From Plotosus lineatus (Eukaryota; Chordata; Actinopteri; Siluriformes; Plotosidae): a stretch of DNA of 64,000 bases. Under the pieces are notes generated by a model. It was not told where the DNA came from. It saw only the letters and a list, made by a program, of their open reading frames with translations, and made no database searches. Of the stretch, positions 34,482 to 46,281 are shown piece by piece; position 1 is the stretch's first letter, and the number at the start of each line of letters is the position of its first letter. The stretch spans positions 20,322,001 to 20,386,000 of the forward strand of contig CM045733.1 of assembly GCA_024760905.1 (NCBI GenBank), given 5' to 3'. The position numbers and the translations under genes were made by a program.

Positions 34482-35026
34482 TGTTATGTAGTGACAACCC
34501 AAAAAAACATTAAGGTTCTTAAATTTTCTGAGTGTATGAAGTACGTGTGAATAATTGATAAACTCTAAGTTTAAAATCTGAGGGATTTTTTTTGGTTATC
34601 TCCCCTTAAATATCCTTAAAACCTTTTCTTGTAAGGAAACTAACTGTTTTTTAAATAGGCCTTAAAAATACTGAAGTATCTCTGTAGCCATCCTTTCATA
34701 AAGGCTCGTTATTGAAGGGAAACTCGGAGATAAATTCCGCATGGCTAGAGTCAGAAAGTAAACCAGAGGTTACCGTGTAACCGGCACTGCGCATGTCCGA
34801 GCGGACCAATCAACAAACATAATATTATCAGTAAGCAATAATAGCTGAACACTGTCAATCAAACAAAGTGAGAGTTTGAGAATCAAGCAGTTTGTTAGTA
34901 CCGCCTCCGGCTCCTGCACGTGTCAGAACACAAACATTGATGCACAGAGAATGAATGGCTGAAATAATCATAAGCCATCCAGCCTGTATCTGCAGCCTAA
35001 TGCTCAGTACTTTTATAAAATTAATA
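34482..35026. other. Intergenic, nothing identified
   Basis: No recognised repeat or gene. Confidence 0.45.
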
Positions 35027-35844
35027 CAGTAGGCCCTTGACTATTCACGGTTTTGCACGGACTGCCGAGCAGCCTGCACGTAATTCAAATTCAGCCAATG
35101 GCTGTCCTCTTTCCTGCTGATTGGTTGAGGTGATGTAACGCCCCTTTTTCCTCATTCGCGCACAAGTTGGCAATGAGCCTTTTTTAGTATGTTTTAATTA
35201 CCAGTTAAGTTCTATGATGTCACTCAAACGCCTGCAAAGCACCAGAAAAAGTTAATGACGTTGGATGTCTCTTCTGAAGAAATAAGACTTTCTCCGGAAT
35301 AAACGACAGTTTTCTCTGAAGTCACGTCATTGCTCAGCCCCCCCCCCCCCCCCCCCTGTTTTGTCAACTCTGTTTTGTACTTCGGCTCCGGCTGTGGGGA
35401 GGGGGGGGTGGCTGAGCTGCTCGGACTTAATGCAGTTAATACCTGAATTCAGTAATCTCATGCCTAATGCAATACGTTCCTTTAGTGGGCATTTTTGAAA
35501 ACTACAGTGCTGTATGTTCATAACGAGAATGCATTGAAAGGTGTTTTTATGCGTATGCTGTATAATGTTTATATTTTAGCATCAATAAATATAACAGTAA
35601 AAATTGAAAAGTTTTTCTTAATCATAACTACATTTTACTACATTAATGCTGTATTAATGAGTAAGACTGTCTATAGAATGTGTTTAAGAAGCATATTTTA
35701 GCGCATGTAATAGATACATAGTATTTTACTTCCAGCTGCTCATTCGTGCATGTGACATGATATATGGGGTTTTACTTCCGGGTACAGAACTCGCGGATTA
35801 TCTCGATTCGCGGGAGGGTCCCGCGAATGTCAAGGGCCTAACTG
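35027..35844. mobile_element. T3 TIR element, second copy
   Basis: Starts CAGTAGGCCCTTGACTATTC after TA and ends AAGGGCCTAACTG. Shares GCCAATGGCTGTCCTC and the GTCTCTTCTGAAGAAATAAG block with the copy at 21893, but lacks the inner palindrome. Contains a run of about 20 C (35337-35356). Confidence 0.65.
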
Positions 35845-36552
35845 TGGTATGTCTTTGTGCTGTAAATATGTATTAATATTTGTTTGTGCCTTGGAATAGA
35901 TAAATAACTTTAATTTGTAAATGTATTCAACACGTGTACTTGCAGATGTAGCTTGAAATATATCTGAGAATGTTTTTGGTTGAACTATAATATTTGATTC
36001 GTCTTCTGAGAGTAATAGATGAATCATCTTCTGCTGAAAAACTGTGCTTGTTGTTGGCATGAGATTCCATGTTGTTTATATCATATAATATGCTGTGATA
36101 TGCATGCACTATATTTCATGTGGTACTTTGTACCAAACCAGTGATGTCACAGTAACTTTGTGCAGGCGGGCACTTAGCAACGGCGGCTTTCGGGTCGATA
36201 ACTTATACGACAAGCACATAAAAGAAAACCGCTGTGTGTGCAATGGTTTATTTATGATCTAAAATTTAAGCCACAATCGCTTCAATAAACTATACTTAAA
36301 CTACCGCCAACTTATTTAGTCAGCGTTTCATTTCCCCTTGAAGGCTTAGGCCTATAGCCCCTAGGGCTCGAATTCCAGTCAACCGAGATGTGCACCCCCC
36401 CTCGGTCAGACCAGCCTACGCCCTTGTTAAGTTGATCTTCTTATATGTTCGTCTCAGCATCTTTCCTCACAAGGAAATTATTTGTTGTAGGCTTCTAGGA
36501 AGGCCAATCCAAGAACCTCCCAGGGCTTTTAATTTGTACTGCATGAGTAGTA
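35845..36552. other. Intergenic, nothing identified
   Basis: Complex sequence with short ORFs only. Confidence 0.4.
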
Positions 36553-36824
36553 ACCCTGGGTTTACACTGGGCATGATGTTAGCTATCTCCATGATTTGAG
36601 AAAGTCGTAAGAAGTGTAGGGGGGGTCGTGGGGTTAAATTGTGATGATCTTGAGGGACCTTCGGATCAAGATTCGAGATTATCTTCAATGAACTTGGTGG
36701 TATCATGATAATCGTGGTGATCAAGGCACAATTGTGAGGCACTCCACCAAATGTAGGCGCTTGTTGCAAGTGATGCATGGTGCTTGTGAGACAAAGCGCG
36801 GCTTATCCGGACTTCCGATCTTTC

Positions 36825-38962
36825 TGCAAAGTAGTAGCAGGTGAGAGTGTTGCCAAACAGCATAGGATGGTGGTGTGCAGGATGACGCTGATGGTGAGGA
36901 AGGTGAAGAAGGCAAAGGCAGAGCAGAAGACAAAGTGGTGGAAGCTCAAAAAGGAAGCGTGTCGTGTTGCCTTCAAGGAGGAGTTGAAACAGGCTTTGGG
37001 TGGCTAAGAAGTGCTTCCAGATGCTTGGACAACTACAGCAAATGTGATCAGCGAGACAGATAAGAGAGTACTTGGTGTGTCATCTGGAAGGAGAGTAGAT
37101 AAGGAGACTTGGTGGTGGAATGAGGAAGTGCAGGAGTGTGTACAAAGGAAGAGGTTAGCTAAGAAGAAGTGGGACATTGAGAGGACTGAAGAGAGTAAAC
37201 AGGAGTACAGGGAGACACAGCATAAGGCGAAGGTAGCAGTGTCAAAGGCCAAACAGAGGGCGTATGATGACTTGTATGCTCGGTTGGAAAGTAAAGAGGG
37301 AGAAAATGATTTATACAGGTTGGCACAGCAGAGAAATAGAGATGGGAAGGACTTGCAGTAAGTTAGAGTGATTAAGGACAGAGAGGGAAATGTATTGACT
37401 GATGACAGGAGTGTGCTGGGAAGATGAAAGAGTACTTTGAAGAGCTGATGAATAAGGAAAATGAGAGAGAAAAAAGAGTAGAAGAGGTGACCGTTGAGGA
37501 CCAGCAAGTAGCAAAGATTAGTAAGGGTGAAGTGAGGAGGGCATTGAAGAGGATGAATAATGGAAAGGCAGTTGGCCCTGATGACATACCTGTGGAGGTA
37601 TGGAAGTGTCTAGGAGAGGAAGCAGTAGATTTCCTGACAAGAACATTTATCAAGATCTTAGCGAGTAAGAGGATGCCATAGGAATGGAGAAGTGTGATGG
37701 TGCCCATTTTTAAGAACAAGGGAGACGTGCAGAGTTGTGGCAACTACAGAGGGATAACGTTGATGAGCCATACGATGAAGTTATGGGAAAGAATAGTGGT
37801 ACCTAGACTAAGGGCAGAGGTCAGCATTTGTAAACAACAGTTTGGTTTCATGCCAAGAAAGAGCACCACAGATGCAGTGTTTGCCTTGAGGATGTTAATA
37901 GAGAAGTACAGAGAAGGTCAGACGGAGCTGCATTGTGCCTTTGTGGATCTGGAGAAAGCATATGACAGGGTGCCAAGGGAGGAACTGTGGTGTTGCATGA
38001 GGAAGTCTGGAGTGGCAGAGAAGTATGTTAGAATGGTGCAGGACATGTATGACAGATGTAAGACAGTGGCAAGGTGTGCTGTCAGTGTGTCAGAAGATTT
38101 CAAGGTGGGACTGCATCAAGGGTCAGCTCTCAGCCCCTTCTTGTTTGCTATGGTGATGGACAGACTGACAGACGAGCTTAGGCAAGAATCTCCATGGACT
38201 ATGATGTTTGCAGATGACATTGTGATCTGTAGTGAGAGCAGAGAACAAGTGCAGGAAAATCTAGAGATGTGGAGGTATGCCCTGGAAAGGAGGGGAATGA
38301 AGATTAGCCTCAGTAAAACAGAATACATGTGCATGAATGACAAGGATCCAAGAGGAACGGTGAGGTTACAGGGAGCAGAACTAAGGAAGGTGGAGGATTT
38401 TAAGTACTTAGGGTCAACAATCCAGAGAAGTGGAGAGTGTGGAAAAGAGGTGAAGAAGCGTGTTCAGGCAGGTTGGAATGGTTGGAGAAAAGTGTCCGGT
38501 GTGATGTGTGATAGGAGGGTATCGGCAAGAATGAAAGGAAAAGTGTACAAGACAGTGGTGAGGCCAGCCATGTTGTATCGTTTAGAAACAGTGGCCCTGG
38601 GGAAAAGACAGGAGGCAGAGCTGGAGGTAGCAGAGATGAAAATGTTGAGGTTCTCTTTGGGAGTAACGAGGATGGACAGGATCAGGAATGAGCACATCAG
38701 AGGGACAGCACATGTAAGACGTTTTGGAGACAAAGTCAGAGAGGCTAGATTGAGATTGTTTGGACATGTACAGAAGAGGGATAGTGAGTATATTGGTAAT
38801 AAGATGCTGAGGTTGGAACTACCAGGCAGAAGGCCTAGAGGAAGACCAAAGAAACGATTCATGGATATGGTGAAGCAGGACATGAAGGTAGCTAGTATAA
38901 GAGAAGAAGATGCAAAGGATAGGGTGAGATGGAGGCAGATGATTCGCTGTGGCGACCCCTGA
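36825..38962 (+). pseudogene. RTE reverse transcriptase, broken frame
   Basis: The 5' part encodes the basic linker between endonuclease and RT (KVKKAKAEQKTKWWK; VDKETWWWNEEVQE). It then holds NGKAVGPDDIPVEVWK (near 37558-37605) and the long part 37694-38962. In that 422-residue stretch DLEKAYDRVP lies at about 85-94, HQGSALSPFLF at 141-151, catalytic FADD at 172-175, and it ends RWRQMIRCGDP. Breaks: stop codons at 37005-37007, 37359-37361 and 37679-37681, and a one-base loss near 37422. RTE-clade reverse transcriptases copy their own RNA at nicked target DNA; this copy could not do so. Clade assignment is from recalled motifs. Confidence 0.88.
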
Positions 38963-38990
38963 AGGGAAAAGCCGAAAGGAAAAGAAGAAG
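36825..38990 (+). mobile_element. RTE LINE insertion with 20-bp target duplication
   Basis: Flanked by perfect ATCCGGACTTCCGATCTTTC at 36805-36824 and 38991-39010, so both ends are exact. 2166 bp, 5'-truncated (no endonuclease domain), ending in AAAAGCCGAAAGGAAAAG and AAGAAG. Insertion is in the arm of the T5 element. Confidence 0.92.
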
Positions 38991-39458
38991 ATCCGGACTT
39001 CCGATCTTTCAAGTGAACAAGTGATGGTTGAGTACTAAACAAGTATTCAACGTGCACTTGCTCACTTGAAAGATCGGAAGTCCAAATAAGCTGCGCTTTG
39101 TCTCACAAGCACCATACTGTACATCACTTGCGACAAGCGCCTACATTCGTTGGATCGCCTCACAATTTAGAATTTCACAGTATAACAATGTATTACAACT
39201 TGAAGCCAATTGTGATCGAATGTAGGAATCGTAGAACAACGCAGTACAGCAGACCTTAACAGAACTTAACAGACATTGATGCACCATTATTGGGGTTCTT
39301 GATGAGCTTGGAAACAAAATTCCTTCAGGTTTTACCTCTTAGATGTGCCCTGCCTCCTTTTTATACTCCAAATATACGCTAAGTAATAAATCGTGGCACT
39401 CCATGCTTTTTTGAATCGCGGAGATCACAGAAATTGAGCCCCAGTGTAAACCCAGGGT

Positions 39459-39947
39459 TAGTAACAACCTATTCTGAGTAACTGAACAAAATGTGGTCTT
39501 TCAGTGTGTAAATGAAATTTAACCCAGCACAGATCAGCTTTGGCATGCATTGTAGTCTTCCTGTGAATTTTATACCTTTAGCAGACTTTCTTGTGCGCTA
39601 ACTTGTTTATGTGGGAGGCTCTTTCACAACCAGACCTTTTCTCTGCAATTACCATCTTCTTCCACTTTTATCACTGCCACTCAGCAAACATCAAGGATTT
39701 AAGAATACTTTTCTTCTACTGTACACCTCTCGACATTAATAAATTAAAAAAACATTTTTTCTGCAAATCACCATTTAAAAAGGTCATATGTATAATCTAT
39801 ATAAGATAAAAACAGCCTTACTCACAAAAACAAGAAGTGAAAATATGTGGGTTTTTATCCTTTTCACCTCGCTAGCAATGTTGTATTCTGACCTTTAATT
39901 CTTACCATATCTCTTGTTGACATCAATAGTGCAAATGTAGCTTCATT
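39459..39947. other. Intergenic, nothing identified
   Basis: No recognised element. Confidence 0.45.
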
Positions 39948-40345
39948 TCATGTTATGTAACCGCTTAATCCTAATTAAGGTTGCAGTGAGACTGGCACTC
40001 ATCCCAGCCGACTCCAGGCGAGGGCAAAGTACACCCTGGACAGCTCGTCAGGCCATTGCAGGACAGAAACACGTTGACGGCTATGCAGCTACTCTTCTTG
40101 AAAGTCAACAATGGTTCTTTAACATACACCTTGCACTGTGGACAGTGGAAACATGGCCAGCCTTTGATAACCCAGTTAGCTGCACTGAGGGGAATGCCTA
40201 ACTGTTTACTTGAAATAGGTTCATGGTAATGGTTGATGCAAAGAAGGTATGATAATCTCCTGACAACCTGCTGAGAATGGGTCTTGAACTCCCAACCTTA
40301 GGATCGGTGAGCCAGCACCTTTAGCACCAGGCCAGCACTGCCCTG
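39948..40345 (-). repeat. SINE-A (A-b tail), rearranged
   Basis: Tail CCGCTTAATCCTAATTAAGG at left, reverse head CCTTTAGCACCAGGCCAGCA at right. A stretch of about 65 bases (40195-40260) of foreign sequence lies inside. Confidence 0.65.
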
Positions 40346-40767
40346 CAAAACTAGCTTGATTTTACTTAGAAAATGAAGCCCGGGTAAAATATGTGTCTAT
40401 CTTGTTTAATTTATTTGTTGATTTCATTTTGTTTTATGAAAAAACCTCTATCTAATTTGTGGATCTTTCTTTTTTTTTTTTTTTTTGCTAAATTTCTGAT
40501 GTTTACTTGCAAATTATACAGTAAAGGCTGCATGAATGTATCCATCAATATACAAAATCAATCACTGTGAAATGATAAGGTTTCTATCAGAACTGTTTCT
40601 TGCTAAAACAACAAGCATTTTCTATGAACCTATGTAAAAAGAAGAAAAAAAAAGCACAACACTGTACGTTTGGTAATTGAAAAGAAAAGAAGCTGCAGTT
40701 TGGGTATCTAAATGATGTACTTAAGGTAAGGCATTCAATAATTGAAATGAGATTATTGTTAATTATT
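40346..40767. other. Intergenic, nothing identified
   Basis: AT-rich with a T-run at about 40470-40486. Confidence 0.5.
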
Positions 40768-40985
40768 TGGATTTTGGACATGTACAGAGGAGGGATAGTG
40801 AGTATATTGGTAGTAGGATGCTGAGGTTGGAACTACCAGGCAGAAGGCCTAAAGGAAGACCAAAGAAGAGATTTATAGATGTGGTGAAGGAAGACATGAA
40901 GGTTGTTGGCGTAAGAGAAGATGCTGCAGAGGACAGGGTGAGATGGAGGCGGATGATTGCTGTGGCGACCCCTGAATGGAGCAGC
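40768..40985 (+). mobile_element. RTE LINE, short 3' fragment
   Basis: Open for the C-terminus (DFGHVQRRDSEYIG; LPGRRPKGRPKKRF) and the GCTGTGGCGACCCCTGAATG start of the 3' UTR; the final A-rich tail is lost. No clear target duplication. Confidence 0.75.
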
Positions 40986-41324
40986 CCATTTTTCCACTTC
41001 TGTTCTCCTGCTGAGTAATCAGGTGAAATCATTACTTTTTAAATTTTGTTATTTTAATTATTTAAGTAATTAATTTTTTAAACACTTTTTAAAACCAATT
41101 AATTAAAACTGACTGAATTAACTTACTATTTTGTATAATTGAATTTATTCATAAATGTGTACAATACTATGTTCCGGTGGGAGTGGGCTAAGTTGCTATG
41201 CTATATTTTGTAATGAATCATGCTGTGAATAAATAATATTTTTGGTTATGAAATCTATTAAAAATATTTGTTAAAAACTTGGGAGTAAATTTTGGAAACG
41301 ATTTATGAAAAGTGGTTAAAGGGC

Positions 41325-41545
41325 AGTGGTGGCCTGATGGTAAGGTGCTGGATCACTGATCCCAAGGTTGGGGGTTCAAGCCCCACTCTCAATGGGTTGT
41401 CACTGTCCCCCCAGTGCAGCTGGCCACTGTCTTTCGTTAAGAGTAGGCTGCATAGTATCCTGGCGAGCCATCCCAGAGTCGGCTGAGATGGGTGCCAGCC
41501 TCCCCACGACCCTAATTAGGATTAAGCAGTTTATAAAATGAATGA
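41325..41545 (+). repeat. SINE-A (A-b tail), internally deleted
   Basis: Head GGCAGTGGTGGCCTGATGG, tail CCTAATTAGGATTAAGCAG then AATGAATGAATG. The middle is about 100 bases short. Confidence 0.7.
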
Positions 41546-41710
41546 ATGAGAACTGTTAAAGCCAATGATGTGGGTCATTTCTGACTGTGTGTGTGTGGTA
41601 TTTATTAATGGTCACCCTCCATAGCTACTGCTGTCCGACCCACAAAACTACAACAGTCACAAAGAAACCCACAAATTGATACTTACTGGAACCATATACA
41701 TAGCATAAGT

Positions 41711-43002
41711 TTAAGAACAAGGGAGACGTGCAGAGTTGTGGCAACTACAGAGGGATAAAGTTGATGAGCCATACGATGAAGTTATGGGAAAGAATAGTGG
41801 AAGCTAGACTAAGGGCAGAAGTCAGCATTTGTGAACAACAGTTTGGTTTCATGCCAAGAAAGAGCACCACAGATGCAGTGTTTGCCTTGAGGATGTTAAT
41901 GGAGAAGTACAGAGAAGGTCAGAGGGAGCTGCATTGTGCCTTTGTGGATCTGGAGAAAGCATATGACAGGGTGCCGAGAGAAGAACTGTGGTATTGCATG
42001 AGGAAGTTTGGAGTGGCAGAGAAGTATGTTAGAGTGGTGCAGGACATGTATGAGAGATGTAAGACAGTGGTGAAGTGTGCTGTCGGTGTGACACAAGAGT
42101 TCAAGGTGGAGGTGGGACTGCATCAAGGGTCAGCTCTCAGCCCCTTCTTGTTTGCTATGGTGATGGACAGGCTGACAGATGAGGTTAGACAAGATTCCCC
42201 ATGGACTATGATGTTTGCAGATGACATTGTGATCTGTAGTGAGAGCAGAGAACAAGTGCAGGAAAATCTAGAGAGGTGGAGGTATGCCCTGGAAAGGAGG
42301 GGAATGAAGATTAGCCTCAGTAAGACAGAATACATGTGCATGAATGACAAGGACCAAAGAGGAACGGTGAGATTACAGGGAGCAGAGATAAGGAAGGTGG
42401 AGGATTTTAAGTACTTAGGCTCAACAATCCAGAGCAATGGAGAGTGTGGAAAAGAGGTCAAGAAGCGTGTGCAGGCAGGTTGGAATGGTTGGAGAAAAGT
42501 GTCCGTGTGATGTGTGATAGGAGGGTATCGGCAAGAATGAAAGGAAAAGTGTACAAGGCGGTGTTGAGGCCAACGATGTTGTATGGGTTAGAAACAGTGG
42601 CCCTGGGGAAAAGACAGGAGGCAGAGTTGGAGGTAGCAGAGATGAAAATGTTGAGGTTCTCTTTGGGAGTAACGAGGATAGATAGGATTAGGAATGAGCA
42701 CATCAGAGGGACAGCACATGTAAGACGTTTTGGAGACAAAGTCAGAGAGGCTAGATTGAGATGGTTTGGACATGTACAGAGGAGGGATAGTGAGTATATT
42801 GGTAATAGGATGCTGAGGCTGGAACTCCCAGGCAAAAGGCCTAGAGGAAGACCAAAGAGACGATTCATGGATGTGGTGAAGGAGGACATGAAGGTCGTTG
42901 GTGTAAGAGAAGAAGATGCAAAGGATAGGGTGAGATGGAGGCAGATGATTCGCTGTGGCGACCCCTGAAGGGAAAAGCCGAAAGGAAAAGAAGAAGAAGA
43001 AG
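41711..43002 (+). mobile_element. RTE LINE insertion with 15-bp target duplication
   Basis: Flanked by ATACATAGCATAAGT at 41696-41710 and 43003-43017. 1292 bp. The frame covers YRGIKLMSHTMKLWE, DLEKAYDRVP, HQGSALSPFLF and MMFADDIVIC, breaks once by loss of one G near 42507 (compare GTGTCCGGTG at 38494), then continues at 42444-42968 to RWRQMIRCGDP. Apart from truncation it needs only that one break to explain loss of function, so it is among the youngest copies here. Confidence 0.9.
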
Positions 43003-43019
43003 ATACATAGCATAAGTAT

Positions 43020-44078
43020 GAATGGCTCAGTTGAGCATAATAATGCTAATATTTCCCATATCTTTGTACCGCAGCGGCAGGAGCAGAGCTTAGATTAAGC
43101 CATTATCACCGTATCCCATAATAAACCTATTGTAATGAGTGTACTACCCTTTTTCCATTCCCCTGTGTTTGGGAATTTGCTTAGCCATTACTGCCCATTT
43201 AACATCAGTCTGGCTGGGCCCATTGTGCATCATCCACTGAATTCCAAATAGCTTCAAGTTGGAGGTAGAGTGCCCTGCATGGAGTGCGGAAGCCATTATT
43301 TTACCCCCAATGTACAGCATTTATAGCCTGTAGGGAGCTGTGAGCCATTTGGGACTGAGCCATGCTGCCTGTGCTTGATTTGTCACCAGTTTCCTAGGCT
43401 ACCACAGAGCAGTTTACACTGTGCACCATTTTAGCACTAAATGGAGGCCTGGCATCTTGTACAGATGATGAACTGACATCCACGCTTTGCTTTCATGATA
43501 AAAAGGTACCCATGACATCTGTTTTTCATCAAATGGTACCATGACAATTTTTCTGAGTATTAGATGTTTCCATGCTTTCAATAATTTCAATAGTTTTAAT
43601 ATTACAAGTCAGTCAATGTCATGAAGTTATACAACATTAGGTAAAGTGCCTTGTCATGATGTATTATATACAACTTCTGTATGTTGTCAATCCAGACAAA
43701 AAAAACATATGAACTTAAAATGCAGTTAAAATGATTTTTGTCTGTTTTTTTTTTTTTTTTTTGATGACTTTTGCCTCATATTTTTTTTTTGATGATGATG
43801 GTGATGATGATTTTTGTCTCTGTTTTTTTTTTTTTTTGTTGTTGATTTTTGTTTCTGTTTTATTAAAGTGAATAAATGTGCCCTTGATCTTAGAAGACAA
43901 ATAAACTGTCATAGCAAATCAATCATCTCCTGCACAGCACTGACATTCGAAAAGAGGATGTTCATAATTTGATTAGACACGGTGCCAAAGGCCACAGAAC
44001 ACATTTAGACTAACATCAAAGTACCTGGCTTGTACGGTTTCTGTACATATAACATTCTGTTTATTCCTAAATAATATA
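43020..44078. other. Repeat-poor island, possible conserved element
   Basis: 43050-43500 is complex, GC-balanced and free of named repeats, with CCATTTGGGACTGAGCCATG and neighbouring motifs that look unlike decayed repeats. 43740-43860 is T-rich with GATGATGGTGATGATGATG. Confidence 0.3.
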
Positions 44079-44360
44079 CAGTGGTACCTCACCTTATGAA
44101 ATTAATCTGTTCCAGAGCCTTTTTCGTAACCTGGATTATTCATAAGTAGAACACATTTTACATGTTAAATGCGTAATTCGTTCCAAGGCCCCCAATACTA
44201 CCCTTTAAAAATGATAAAAGCATACCTTTTAAGGAACTTACTTCATGTTGACCATGCCTTCTTAGCAGAGTTATAATCTTACAAATGTTTATGCAAGGTT
44301 TTTTAAAAGCCTGAGCCAAAAAATAAAGTTGCAATGAGCACACTTCGAAAAACTCCATGA
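44079..44360 (+). mobile_element. T2 TIR element, left part only
   Basis: Starts CAGTGGTACCTCACCTTATG after TA and follows the 56918 copy through GCAGAGTTATAATCTTAC to CTCCATGAAAC. There it abuts Rex3. Confidence 0.7.
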
Positions 44361-45783
44361 AACTGCTCAAGAAGTCTCTTCCCGGTTGGACATGCCCGAA
44401 ACACCACACCAGGGAGGCGTCCCGGAGGCATTCTGACCAAATGCCCGAGCCACCTCAACTGGCCCCTCTCAATGCGAAGGAGCAACGGATCTACTCCGAG
44501 CTCTCCACGGATGGTAGAGCTTCTCACCTTGTCTATAAGGGAGAACAACACCATCCGGTGAAGGAAGGTAATTTCAGCCGCTTGTATCCGAGATCTTGTT
44601 CTTTCAGTCACTACCCAAAGCTCGTGACCATAGGTGAGGGTTGGAACATAAATTGACTCGTAAATTGAGAGCTTCGCCTTGCGGCTCAGCTCCTTCTTCA
44701 CCATGACGGACCGGTACAGGCTGTCGATCTCCCGCTCCATCCTTCCCTCACTCGTGAACAAGACCCCGAGATACTTAAACTCCTCTGCTTGGGGCAGGAC
44801 CTCATTCCCGATCTAGAGGATGCATTCCACCCTTGTCCGACTGAGAACCATGGCATTGGACTTGGAGGTACTTGATCTTCATCCTGGCTGCTTTGCACTC
44901 AGCTGCGAATTGCTCCAATGAGAGCTGGAGGTCCCAACCTGATGAAGCCAAAAGGACATCATCATCCCCAAAAAGCAGAGACGAGATCCGATGGCCACCA
45001 AACCAGAATCCCTCAATGCCTCAACTGCGCCTAGAAATTCTGTCCAGAAAAATTATGAACAGAATCAATGACAAAGGACAGCCTTGGCGGACTCCAACTC
45101 TCACCGGAAACAAATTCGACCTGTTGTTACCAATACAGACCAAACTCTGGCTCCGGTGATACAGCGATCAAATGGCCCTTAGCAACGGGTCCGGAACGCC
45201 GTACTCCCGGAGCACCCCCCCACAAGATTGTTTGAGGGACATGATCGAAAGCCTTCTACAAATCCACAAAACACATGTGGACAGATTGGGCAAACTCCCA
45301 TGCCCCCTCCAGAATCCTGTGGAGCGTATAGAGTTGGTCAAGAGTGCTACGGCCAGGACGAAAACCACATTGTTTCTCCTGAATCCGAGGTTCGACTATC
45401 GGTCGGATCCTCCTCTCCAGTACCCCTGCATAGACTTTCTCAGGTAGGCTGAGGAGTGAGATTCCCCGATAATTGGAACACACCCTTCAGTTCCCCTTCT
45501 TAAAAATCGGGACCACCACCCCAGTTTGCCAATCCAGAGATACAGCCCCCAATGACCATGCGATGTTGCAGAGACATGTCAACCAAGACAGTCCTACAGC
45601 ATCCAGAGCCCTGAGGTATTCTGGGCAGATCTTGTCCGACCCCGGAGCTCGAACACCGAGGAGCTTTTTGACAACCTCAGTGACCTCCACTCCAGTAATG
45701 AGTAGACCCCCACGAAAACCTCCAGGGTGTGTTGGTGGGATTGAGGAGGTCCTCAAAGTATTCCCTACACCTCTCGATGACAA
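44361..45783 (-). mobile_element. Rex3 retroposon, reverse transcriptase region
   Basis: Minus-strand frames with several breaks carry the RT domain in order: DWQTGVVVPIFKKG (ending 45487), NYRGISLLSLPEKVYAGVLE (from 45477), CGFRPGRSTLDQL, the catalytic-site region LFGDDDVLLAS (about 44945-44977), and the C-terminal part (MFTSEGRMEREID; LRWLGHLVRMPPGRLPGVVF). The regions at 45065-45085 and 45512-45531 match, with mismatches, the recalled Rex3 PCR/FISH primers. It lacks the endonuclease and the last part of the 3' end with its (GAT)n tail. The 5' end is joined to an 18S rRNA segment. Confidence 0.88.
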
Positions 45784-45930
45784 GAGAAAGAGCTATCAAT
45801 CTGTCAATCCTTTCCGTGTCCGGACCGGGTGAGGTTTGACGTATTAAGTCAAATTAAACCGCAGGCTCCACTCCTGGTGATGCCCTTCCGTCAGTTCCTT
45901 TAAGTTTCAGCTTTGCAACCATACTCCCCC
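45784..45930 (-). pseudogene. 18S rRNA fragment fused to Rex3
   Basis: The minus strand reads GGGGGAGTATGGTTGCAAAG, CTGAAACTTAAAGGAACTGA, then GGAGTGGAGCCTGCGG and TTGACAGATTGATAGCTC. These are universally conserved 18S rRNA sequences from roughly nucleotides 1130-1280 (human numbering, recalled). A few differences (for example GACGTATTAAGTC where TTGAGTC is usual) show it is no longer under rRNA selection. Only about 147 bases are present, so it is not a functional rRNA gene. It has the same strand as the adjacent Rex3 and lies at its 5' side. Confidence 0.92.
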
Positions 45931-46281
45931 TTAAAAATATGAATGGTTTCATCTCACAAGTTGTAAATTTGAGTTCATTATCCTAAACCTGTCATTGTAA
46001 TCAGAGGTAAGTAGAAGAAATCACTTCAACCAACTTAAATTTTTATCAGTTTTTAAAAATCGTAATTTTTTATACAGTGCTAAAACAATTTTCTAGAACA
46101 TCAATGCCTGCCAACCAATGAAATTAGAGCATTCAGGAGTACTCTGGTATACGGATTTATATATACAATGATCAATATAAACAAAGATAATAATTATCAG
46201 TGGTTATTATCAACTTACTGTAAAGCTTCAAAAAAAATCAAGTACTGCATATCCAATACCATTTTCCATCTCAGAAACAAG
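45931..46281. other. Intergenic, nothing identified
   Basis: AT-rich, ending in the target duplication at 46266-46281. Confidence 0.45.

Larger units (their letters stand above)
36553..39458. mobile_element. T5 TIR element, hosting an RTE copy
   Basis: Left end ACCCTGGGTTTACACTGGG, right end CCAGTGTAAACCCAGGGT, flanked by TA. Without the RTE insertion it is about 720 bp. Inner arms form a second inverted repeat (TGTGAGGC..GCGCTTGTTGCAAGTGATG versus CACTTGCGACAAGCGCC), with CGGACTTCCGATCTTTC in both arms. Confidence 0.65.

Noticed and set aside
33673..34491. 272-residue plus-strand ORF
   Set aside because: It is antisense to the RTE reverse transcriptase frame on the minus strand, which has all the family motifs. 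The same mirror frames recur at the other RTE copies.
36777..37007. 76-residue ORF starting upstream of the RTE copy
   Set aside because: It begins in T5 DNA and crosses the target duplication; only the part after 36825 is RTE coding sequence.
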